Assembly: GCA_033439265.1 (NCBI GenBank) | Contig: JAVTVX010000030.1 | Span: 7,699,774 to 7,763,773 of the forward strand | Direction of reading: 5' to 3' | DNA from: Dillenia suffruticosa | Taxonomy: Eukaryota > Streptophyta > Magnoliopsida > Dilleniales > Dilleniaceae | Length of the DNA: 64,000 nucleotides | Shown here: positions 12,370-23,500 of the stretch, piece by piece | Layout of the letters: the number at the start of each line of letters is the position of its first letter | Position numbering within the stretch: the stretch's first letter is position 1 | Notes under the pieces: model-generated | What the model was told of the DNA's origin: nothing | Database searches by the model: none | What the model saw: the letters and a program-made list of their open reading frames with translations, nothing else | Position numbers and translations under genes: made by a program

Positions 12370-15300
12370 TTTGTTGTCACTAAAAATCTATTTTTGTGAC
12401 GAAAAATTTTGGCAATAGATTAACTTTTTAGTAGCTGTGACAATGACTCCTACTAAATAGCATATATGGTGACCCCTTTCTTGTGACCCCACTAATCTTT
12501 ATCACTAAAAGCCAACCGTGCTGTAGTGCCACGACCTCTAGTTAAGGGAGTGTAATATTCTACCGCTACATATATGGAAGTTTGGCATCAAGGTTTACCA
12601 ATGCATATACATTTGTTCTAACCATATGCGAATGTTTAGTATCTAGTGACCTAATTGGTTATGCATGGAATAGATGATCACAAATAATGAGATTTATTGC
12701 TCTAGATAGAATAAGGATAAGTTTTCATAATTATATAAGTTGACATTTGGTGGATATTTGTTGACTAAGATGACTAATTAGAAATGAGTTTATATATTAA
12801 GTTTACTAAAATATTAATTATATGAGAACATATGATTCAAGTATAAAAGAATTGATCCAAATCCTTGACACCAGTTAGAATCATGATATTGAGATAAAAG
12901 GATTCAAGTAGACAATAACCGTGATCGTGAGTTTATTTAAATGTTCAAATTCTTTTCATAAACATCAATCACTGAATGAGTATTGTGAAACACTATGTTA
13001 AGTACCAATCATATTTATGAAGATTTTAAGGGTGATTCAGTTATATTGCCATAGGATTTGGAAAATTTTTTATTGCCATCATAGTATTGAAACTAGAAAA
13101 ATCACATACAATAAAATGAGGGATTCTCAAGCTTGATTTGTGATTATAAAAAATCACAAAGTTTCTGGTAGAATTTAAAATCAAGTTAAGAAACCAAAGT
13201 TTAACTCCAAGTTCGAATAAGATTCAAAAGAACTGATTTGGATTAAAATGTTTCTAAAATGTGAAATATTCTAATTTGGAAAGGGGTTTTAAAATTAGAA
13301 GGTTTTGTATTACTGTTTCGATATTGTGACATGTGCTGAAATTCAGTAAGACAAGTTAAAGTTTTTGAAAAATTTGAGGAGACAGATAAAAGAGTTTTTG
13401 GAAGCCCATTTTAGGGGTTTGTAGGTAAAACCCTCATGAACAAATTTCGATGGGCCTTGCAAGTATGACGCGTGGTCTTGAACCCGTGCTTGCACATACG
13501 TCCATGCCCATATTGCATGTGCATGCAATGGCTAGTTTGTGCTTTTAAGGCCCAAGCGCAAGTATAGGCCCATGTTGCAACATGGACTAAAAGGACATTG
13601 GCTTCTTTGCCTCTAAGGAGTTCGCTCCGATGAATCTTGCATCAATTGAATTACTCAATGGTTCACAATACCCCTTTGAATAATCAAAGGTAAATTCTAT
13701 TTAAATTAGGGTTTTTCAATGTTTGCTACTAATTTCTTCCTAAAACATGATTATTTTTAAAAATCATTTAAATCTCTACTTAATTAGGTTAGTAGCCATG
13801 TGACCATATGTTAATTAAGTGCTAATGAACTAAATATCTCTCTATACATCGAAAAAGAAAATTTTAAAAATCTTTTGTTGCTATTAATAACCTATTTTTA
13901 TGACAAGAAATTTTGACAATAGATAAACTTTTTGTGACAGCCAAAATGACCCCCACTAAATAGCATATATAGTGACCATTCTCTTGTGACCCCCACTAAT
14001 CTTTGTTACTAAAAGTCATCCGTGTTATAGTGCCACGACCTATAGTTAAGAGAGTGTAACGTCCTATCGTTATATCCATGGAAGTTTGGTATCAAGGTTT
14101 ACTAATGCCTATACATTTTGTACTAACTATGCATGAATCTTCAGTATTTAGTGACCTAATTGGTTATGCATGGAATAGAGGATCACAAATAACGAGATTT
14201 ATTGCTCTGGATAAAATAAGGATAAGTTTTCATAATTATATAAGTTAACATTTGGTGGAAATTTGCTGGCTAAGATGCCTAAGTAGAAAGGAGTTTATAT
14301 ATTAAGTTTACTAAAATATTAATTATATGAGAACATATGATTTAAGTATAAAAGGCTTGATTCAAATCATTGACACTAGTTGGAATCACGATATTGAGAA
14401 AAAAGGATTCAAGTACACAGTAACCATGATCGTGGGTTTACTTAAAAATCCAAATTCCTTTCATGAACATCAATAACTGAATGGGTATTGTGAAGCATTA
14501 TGTTAAGTACCAATCATATTTATGAAAAATTTAAGGGTGATTCAGTTATATTGCCATAGGGTTTGGAATTTTTTTGATTGGCATCTTAGTACTGAAACTA
14601 GAAAATCACACACAATAAAATGAGGGATTCTCAAGCTTGATTTGTGATTATAAAAAATCATAAAGTTTTTGGTATAACTTGAAATCAAGTTAAGAAACCA
14701 AACTCTAACTCCAAGTTAGAATAAGATTCAGAAGAACTAATTTGGGTTAAAATATTTCTAAAATGTGAAATATTTTAATTTGGATAGAGATTTTAAAATT
14801 AGAAAGTTTTGTATTAGTGTTTCGATATTATGACATGTGCTAAAATTTAGTAAGACAAGTAAAAACTTTTGGAAAATTTGAGAATACAAGTAAAAGACCT
14901 TTTGAAAACCCATTTTAGGGGTTTGTAGGTGAAAACCTCATAAACAAATGTCGATGGGCCTTGCAAGTATGGCGCGTGGCCTTGAACCTGTGCCTACACA
15001 TACGTCCATGCATGCGTTGCATGTGCATGCAATGGCTTGTTTGTGCTTTTAAGGCCCAAGCGCAAGCATAGGCCCATGTTGCGGCATGGGCTAATAGGAC
15101 ATTGACTTCTTTGCCTCCGAGGAGTTCGCTCCGATGAGTCTTGCATTAATTGAATTACTCAATTGTCCACAATACCCCTTTGAATAACCAAAGGTAAATT
15201 CTATTTAGATTAGGTTTTTCAATATTTGCTTCTAATTTCTTCTTAAAACATGATTATTTTTAAAAACCGTTTAAACCTCTACTTAATTAAGTTAGTAGCC

Positions 15301-15376
15301 ATATGACCATGCGTTAATTAAGTGCTAATGAACTTAATATCTCTCTATATATCAAAAAAGAAAATTTTAAAAATTA
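12370..15376. repeat. Direct tandem duplication of a 1.5-kb segment
   Basis: Two head-to-tail copies lie at about 12370-13871 and 13872-15376, offset by about 1505 bp. Landmarks appear in both at that offset: GTGCCACGACCT, ATGCATGGAATAGA, GAACATATGATT, TGAGGGATTCTCAAGCTTGA, TTTTAAGGCCCAAGCGCAAG and GAGGAGTTCGCTCCGATGA (copy 1 has small differences). Divergence is scattered substitutions and a few small indels. Neither copy has coding capacity. The unit carries a CACTA-like TAGTG(CC) end about 160 bp from its start, so it is probably derived from repeat sequence. Confidence 0.88.
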
Positions 15377-16180
15377 GGTTTTTAGCAAATTTAGAAAAAC
15401 TTATTAAAACTTTTCTCGTATGCTATTCTATAAATAAAGACTCTATCTCCCTCGTGTACTTACTTGAGAATTTTAAGAGAATGATCTATATAGAGTTGAG
15501 AAAATAGAGAGATAGCGAGAGAAATGAGAATTTCAAAATTCTCTTAGGAATTTGAAAATTTGAAAAAAATTTCAAATTTATTATCTTTTTGTTGGGATTT
15601 TTAGTGGGCTTTACTTTTCATTAAAGTTTTTTTTTTGACTATTCCCGACAAACGAGAGACTTTATAATTGAAAAGTTTAATCAAATTTTTGTATAAATAA
15701 AATCATGATTTTTAAACCTTGTTTTTATGTTCATGTTAATTTGTTTATATTGTTCTAAATTTTATTGAGTCATGATTTTAATAATACTTATATTCGATTC
15801 ATTTTATTGAACAAACAAATATCAAATATTTTAATTTCCAATTTCGAAAGCAAAAAAGAGGAATACAAAAGTGACGAAGACATTCATAAAAGAGAGAAAA
15901 AGAGTATGATAGAAAAAAAAGTAAATAGTTTAACATCGTTATTTTAGATGATATTTTTAAATTACCATCCGTAAGTAAAAGAATTTAATTAGGGTGATCA
16001 TTAAATGATTAAAATTAAAAATAATTTTAAAAACCAAAATGAAGAATTTTTTATTTTGAATTGAATTTCGTAATTAAAAGTTCTCCTCTAAGATCCGGAA
16101 AAGGAAAAGTCTATTTTTTCTTTTTTCTTTTTTCTCCTTTTTATTTATATATTCAATTTAATAATTTTTATTTTAAGTAA
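15377..16180. other. AT-rich sequence upstream of the VPS13 gene
   Basis: Very AT-rich, with short frames only and no recognised element. It separates the tandem duplication from the GC-richer promoter and leader of the gene that follows. Confidence 0.5.
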
Positions 16181-16518
16181 TTTATTTATTTATTTTTGAA
16201 GTTGACGGAAGGCGGCCTCCTCCTCACTCTCTAACCCTAACTTTCGTGGTTAATTTAATAAAGTAAGTCAAATCGGATCAAACCGAGCAAGCCGAGCCGG
16301 AGATTCTTTTTTCCTGCTTGGCTTCGATCACTAAATTCACCGACGTATCAGGGATTGGATTCGTAGAGCACAAGGCAGACAAGTGTGAAATTGCAACTCT
16401 CCTTTTCTCCGCTTCCCTAATTCCCCAACAGCAGCCCTCGATTTCTCTCTCTATGCCCGTGGAATGTTTGTATAGAAAGAAACATATCGGTTAATGTTCT
16501 ATGTATAGAAGAACGAAG
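16181..16518 (+). promoter_or_regulatory. Probable promoter-proximal and 5' leader region of the VPS13 gene
   Basis: Base composition changes from very AT-rich to mixed, with a CT-rich stretch, just ahead of the first coding exon. A telo-box-like AACCCTAA lies at 16233-16240. The stretch from about 16290 to 16518 lacks introns or stops relevant to the gene and is the likely 5' untranslated leader. No convincing TATA box or transcription start was fixed, so the boundaries are inferred. Confidence 0.45.
16453..16494 (+). CDS. Possible upstream ORF of 13 codons in the VPS13 leader
   Basis: ATG at 16453 opens a 13-codon frame (MPVECLYRKKHIG) ending in TAA at 16492-16494, only 24 bp before the chosen VPS13 start. 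If the leader includes it, it could lower translation of the main frame. It may equally be untranslated chance sequence. Confidence 0.3.
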   Translation: MPVECLYRKKHIG

Positions 16519-16618
16519 ATGCTGGTTGAAGGATTTGTGCGACAGTTGGTGCTAGGCTACCTTGGCAGATATGTTAAAAACTTCCAGACCGAACAACTCA
16601 AGATCGCTCTCTGGAAAG
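16519..16618 (+). CDS. VPS13: VPS13 exon 1
   Basis: Encodes residues 1-33 and starts MLVEGFVRQLVLGYLGRY, the beginning of the chorein-type lipid-entry domain. It ends in phase 1 (CTC TGG AAA G|GTACTT). Confidence 0.9.
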
Positions 16619-17561
16619 GTACTTTTTACCCCCTTCTCAATTTCCAATTTCCGAGAATTCGTCAACCATGGGACAAAACTTGAATAGTATCCATGAAATT
16701 TGCTTAGAATATTTAGTGGGTCTGTGGAATATGAGTTCTTCTGATTTGATTTATTTGATTTGATTTTATTTCTGTTTTTTGTTGTGCAGAAGAAGTAGCA
16801 TTGGAGAATTTTGAACTTATTCTTGAAGCTTTTGATTACCTTCAGTTGCCATTTGCCCTTAAGCAAGGTTCTTTTCATTTTTCTTGCTTATTTTTACTTA
16901 TAAGGAAAAATGGCTTGTGCCCACTTAGTTTAACAACTTGTTCTTTCAGATATGTGATACAGTTAAGTTTTATAGTCTAACCGTATGACACTTATCCAAG
17001 TTGTCAAACTATATTATGGATTTGATTGGCTCTACTATCGTGTTGTGTCTCAGAAAGTGAAAGAAATGGACTGGCTAGTTCATGGCAGGAATCATTTTAG
17101 CGCTTTTTTGATTTTGGACCAATAATTCGATTCTGCATTTGACATACCCCTTAGTTGTTCGCAGATGCTCCTTCTGTCTAGGAGTTCTAAGCATTCATAG
17201 TCCCTGGGGCGCCTCTTGTTATTTTTGTTTTAATAATTTTTTTGCTCCACCAAAGAGAATTACACCATGCGGTGGAGGGCCCCCGCAGGCTTATACTACT
17301 AGATCAACACATCTGTGATCATTTTGTTTTTGGATAATTTTCCAAAGGCTTTTGAAAAAAAGGAGGGGGTCTCAAATGGAGTTAAAATCTGCTGTCAAGG
17401 CGGTTTCTTTGAGTGCAGGGTGAAATGTTTGGTGTTTTATATATATTATGCATATTTTTTTTTTTGGATACTTGCTTGGCACCAGTTTGGTCTCATGTGA
17501 TGCTAACACACATTATTCCATTCACATTTTCTTCGGAAACTGTAGTACACACCTTTGCAGT

Positions 17562-17594
<33 letters not shown>

Positions 17595-20500
17595 TTTAGT
17601 TATAAATTCCAACACTAAAGATTTTTTAATTTTAGACCAAGATACTTGCAATAAAAATGTGGATAATGTTTTATAGGTACTGTTGGGAAATTAAGAATAA
17701 AAATTCCCTGGAAAAAGCTAGGTCGGGAACCGATTGTAATAACCTTGGAGGACGTGTTGCTTTGTGCTTGCCCACGAGATGACCAGGAGGTAATAATTGA
17801 TCTCTAGCGACAAATAGATTTTGTCACATGTTGCTCATATTTCAAGAAGTGAATGTTTTGATTACATGACTGGCTCATCTATATTGGTTGTTATAATGTT
17901 CGGTTGCAAGTTCATTAACCTCCCCTTTTGTGGCAGTGGAGCATGGAGGCAGTTGAAAGGAGAGAGTTTGCTGGCAAGAAGGCAAAACTTGCAGGTGCAG
18001 AGCTAGGAAAATTATCAAGACGTGTATGTGGTGAGCAATTCTTACTTAACTTTATCATTTTATGTATTTGGACTCAAAATCAATTCGTTTGCATTTTAGG
18101 GAAGAGAAGTCCTTGTTATAATGATAATATCTATAGGGAAATTTTTGTATGGGCAACTTGAAAGTAGTTTTAGCATGTGTGGTTGAAACTTCATCAAAGA
18201 TTGGGGACTTTCGCTGCCTTGCTTCTATCAGACTTCTTCACTTCAGCGTGCTCCTATCAAAGTTTTTACTTTCAGTATGCTTGTGCTCCTTGGAATTTTC
18301 ATTTGTTTAGAAACCTCTATTGTAAACAACATGTAGAGAGCTCTTCCTTTGGAGCTTTGTTGCAAGGGGTGAATCCCTCATTTTCTTTCTAAAAAAGCTA
18401 CAAACTTCATGAAGATGTACTGGATATAAGAAGGATGAGAAATTTAGATTGTTCATGATATAGAATAATATCCTCTGGTTATTGTAAGGCTTTTGAGTTT
18501 CTTGCTTTTGCTAACATAACTCATGCTATCGTACTATATGCTGGCTGGCAGCTGGCCGAAGTTGAGGGACAGCAGAGGTTGGTGTTGTGTTGGATAGTTC
18601 CATAAAGAAGAGTTCAGGGAAGTGTGGCAGGGAAGTTTGGACCAAGTGAAAAAACTGATTCTTTGCAGAAAGGGAGAAAGAGCAGGAGAAGATTCATGGG
18701 TGATTCTTGATAGTAAAATACGGAAAAACATAACAAAAGTTGGAGAGCACAACTGCATATGCCTGGACTATCAAGTTGTGGGAGAGCATTTCCCTAACCA
18801 TTGGGATTACAGGTTGATATAGGCTTTTTTTTGTTTATTTTTTTTCTTCCGTTTCTTGTTTAAAGATCACTCATTATCAGGGTTCAACCTTCTCTTGTGG
18901 ACACTCACTTTTTTACAAAATTTACCTGTGTATCCGTGGTCATCCATTCCTTAGACAGAATTGTTTGGAAGTTCTACTTGTGGAGCTTGCACAAGAACTG
19001 GAGATGGAAATGGTTCATTGCCTTATGATGAAGTTCACTGGGGAGAAGTGGTGTGGCTAGATCATCTTAATTGAGATTGTTAGTTGGTTCTTTGGAGATA
19101 ATTCCTACTAGGAGAGTAAGGGTTTGTGAACGGGGTGGGAATAAATTGTTGTAGAAAGCCAATTAGAAAGGTGGGGTTTTAACAGAATTTAACTTTCTTA
19201 TACGCCAGAGTTTGCATGGGGTCGCATTTTCATTTGAGATTTTTTTACAGAGTTGAGGTGATGTAGATAGTAAGCTACTTGGTTGTTTTTAAGTTTGTTT
19301 AAGCTGAATTGTGGTTTGGTGGGATTCGTTTAAATGTACATGCCGAAGGGAAACACTAGCTATCATTGATTTACTCTTTCTTTGGGGTCTGTCTTGAGGG
19401 AGCATGGTAAAATTCACAACGGGATCTAAGGGAACTGGACATAGTTTAGTGTTCCTAGGTTGTTTTAAATTGTTTATTTTGCAATAAATGCTTGAAGGTG
19501 ATATAAATTTGGAGCATTTACTTGATAGAATAGATTCCTTTTTGATGTGCATGATTTTTGTATGACAAAGGGAAATTCTTGGTGGCCTTATAACAGATTA
19601 TGGATATAAGTACTAAGATAGGCATTTAACAAGCTAGAGAGATGAATGGCATACTAATATATCAGAAGTTGATCTTAATCTCTTTACATATGCCTAACAA
19701 GCTAGAGATTTATGCTTCCGTTTGGGTCATGCTTTGGGGATTTGTAAAGGATTACAGTGTTGAAGAGAAGAGAGATTGGAGAACAATTGAATATTTGTCC
19801 TTTTATATTGTTTTGATTTTTTCCTTTTTGAGGATCTTCATCCTTAGGACACCTTGTACATCCTTTCATGCATCTAATATATTATTCCATATGGTATCTA
19901 TAAGTTGTCAGATCTAATTCTGAACTACTTTGTGGTGGTCTTCTATGAAGTTTGAGACCACGACCATTCTGCTTTGGTTATTGCTTAGTTGACTCTGCAT
20001 GCTTTTGCTTCCAAAAGTTTCTGAATAATCCGTCTATTCGTTATGACTAGCAAATATGGGTGCTGAATTTTGAGCTTAGTGTAATTTCTCTGTCAAATGT
20101 AGTATCCTCATGGTGTGAGGTAGTTTGTGCTCCTTAGGATTCAAAATAAAGCTTATGCAGGTGGAAAGCTCTTAGATTTTCTTCAATGTAGTCAATCGTG
20201 TTGAGGAAAAGTGAGTATGCAAGTAATAATTTCTTTGTTGGGATGATTACAGCATATTCGCTTGGGAAGTCATACTTTATAGTCAAACCTGATAGGCTTT
20301 TCTTAATCCTGGTCTATTACCTGTATATTTGACCTGAAAATATGAGGATTGCTGTGATTAATGTTGGTTTATTTCTCTAAAGTAGTGTCCTTAACCTCAT
20401 TGTGGAGTCCTGTATCTTGTTTGAGCCATGCACTTATTTATATTTTTATGTTTCTTGTTTGTTGGGGCTTGCATGCTTACTTTAAGTTCTATGTTTCCAC

Positions 20501-23500
20501 AGAGCATCGAATGGGACGTTCTCTTCGTTATGGTCTTTCTTACTTAGCTACAAAGGTGAGGTTAGGTTATTGTCATACATCATAATAGTTGTCCAATTTG
20601 ATAATTTTTTGTCATGTTTCTCTTTCCAGTATTTTATTTATGCATTTGTAATCATTTAGAGTTTGATTATACTCAAGTTGAACTGAAGTCTCTTTCCCTC
20701 TGTGGTTTAGATTCTTGAGGGGATCCAAATATCCATTAAAAATGTCCATGTGCAATATTGCAATATGCAAGGCGAGTTGGTATAGCCTCTACTCTTGGTT
20801 TGCTCTCTCTCTATGTATATTTGTTTGTTGTGGTAGTTTTCTTGTCACATTTTTCTATTTTCCTAAAATTCCTATTGTGAAGCAACTTTTCTGTTAGACT
20901 TATTTGAGATTCACATCTTATTGCATTGGGTGTGTGAATATTGGTGTAGAAAGCTGGTTTAATATTGAATTTCTGGTACATAGTTTGTTTGACAAGACAT
21001 TGTGATATATATATGTATATGTATATGTATATGTATGTTTATGTTTATATATATATCTTGGCACTTGTTGAGAATGTAAGCAAAGAATCTGGGCTTGTTT
21101 TGCATGCTGAGAGAGAATCACACTCCAAATCTGGAGTGGCCCGTTTGACCCTTGGCATGTTGATTGGTCCCCTTTCCAATTGGATGAACTCAGAGAACCA
21201 CATATTAGAGTTGACATGGAATACAAAGGATCTATGTGAGTCCTAGCATAGAGGACTAGGTGATAATGGAATAGAAGGTCTAGTGTATTTGAATTAAAAG
21301 GATTTGTTACATTATGGGAGAAGAATGTGTGCACTGGGGGAGAGAGTTGTTCTTGTGCAAAGCCATTTTGAAGATTTTATTTCCTTCTAAAGTTGTTAAG
21401 TTGCTCGGAGAAAGGTTCTTAAGTCAATTTGCAATGATGGGAAATTTCCCTAGTCAATAAGTGTTTCCTTTGCAGAATGGAGGTGGATAATAGATCATTT
21501 GCTCTTGCGTAGCCCATGGACCAGATGCCTATGGGAGTTGATCTTTGTAGTGCTTGATACCCATTGGATGTTTTGTAAGTGTTTGTGATGAGCTGTAGGC
21601 GTGGACGAGTTTGAAGTGTTGTACACCAAAGGGATAGCAATGCCTTTTCTATTAATTCTTATTGTCTAAGGAATGTGGTCCAGCACATCCAGACATTCGA
21701 GGCTATGAATGCTGTAGATACCTGACAAAATCTTAGACTTGAGGTAAGAATGTCATCCTTCAGTTAACAAGAACAAAAATCTCAATGCTCCATTCAAAGT
21801 GATGTTTCAGATTTCTAAAGCTTCTTGAATCTCTGATGAATACAGAAGGATTGAGCATGGATGGTTATATGATGGCTATTTTTCTAGCTTGCTAAACTAC
21901 TGAAGGCTGGGTTTAAGAGGATCTGTTGCATTTCAGGTTGCTAACAAATGCTCAATGCTTCAAAACTCTGTTAAGGTAGACAAGTAAATCAAGTTTCTTG
22001 CTAAGAACACGCTTTGTCAATGTGCTTTTGTGGCTATTGTTTGGTGTATTTGGAGGGAGCAGAATGTTTTTTTAGAAATCACAGCATTGATTCTTCTCTT
22101 TTGGCACAAGACTATTTTCTATGCTTCTCTTTGCGCTCATGTGTCAGGTGCTTATGGATACTATAGTCTAGACGAGTGAAGAGGAATTGGAGAGTACTCC
22201 TTTTCTGCTTTCTGTATCTTTTGAGGACTTCTTGTTCATGGAGCTCTATGTGGTTTTGCTAATACATCTAATACTGTTCTTTTTGCTATCAAAAAAATTT
22301 TTAGGTTAACTATAAATCATATTTACTAAACTGAAGTGCACATCATCCACATATATTGTGCAGTCATTTCATTGTGTATGCCTCAACTAGCAATCTGGCT
22401 TTGAATAGCTGCTCTTAATCACTATTGCCATCATTTGAGGTCCACTGGAATTCAAATTTGCATGTTCTTTTATGTGGTTCATGTGCTTGCTTAATGCGAT
22501 GGTAGTCTAGGTGCTCAATGCATATCTGTAGTTGCTTTTCTTGTTACTGTAAGATTCTATGGATGACGCTGTTGTTTAATATAGATCGTCATTTTATAAT
22601 AAAGAAAGTAAGATCGCAATTTGCCACTTGATATAAGTAAAGTTAGTTTGAATTGTTTCTTTGCTGCAACAGTAAGGCAAATGATTAGAGTTTCTTCTAG
22701 AAGTGTAAATTGTTAATTTTTCTTAATTTTTAGCAGGAGCAGGTTGTATTTGGTTTAGGTTTCTCCAGTCTTACCGTAATGAAGCAAAGTCCTATTGGGT
22801 AATTTTCTTTACCTTCCGATTATCAATATGACTGGTCGTTATTATATTCTATCAAAAGAAAAAGAATGTCTGATTATTACTTGAAATTTCTTTTTTCTAT
22901 ATCAAGTAGATGGTGGAATTTCATGTGTGGCTTCAACATCAACCATTATGATGGTCATGCATCCTGTTGTTGAATCTAGTTGAATTATTGTAAAATGTTG
23001 TGTTTAGGCAATTTAGCCATTTCTTTCTTATTCTTTCCATGTGTTCATTTTCTTTTTTTTGGGCCAAGCCATTTATTTTTTTTGGGTTAGTCTTTGTGAT
23101 GGGCACACCGGAAATGAGACACAACATGGGAAAGTTAAAACTAGTTGTTCAAAACATGGCATGAGTGCATGGATCTAAAATACAGTGATACATAGATATG
23201 AAAAATCAAATAATATCTTCAAATAAGGTAATAAGCATGATATTACAAATATTTAACTTACTATTATCTCTAGAAACCGTATTGTACCTTCATCTTATGC
23301 ACATGACAAGCTTTATTTTGAGTTTTTATTAAACCTGGATCTGAGCCCGGCCAGTTGATTCGAACACCTGAAAGGCAGGAAATGTATGTGACTGGTCAAA
23401 TCTGGTCAAACCCAGCCAGGTCACATGCATGGGACAGGTTGAGGCAGTTAAACCAGTTGATCTCTTTCCCCCCTGAAAGGAAGGTGAAAACTAAAGATGA

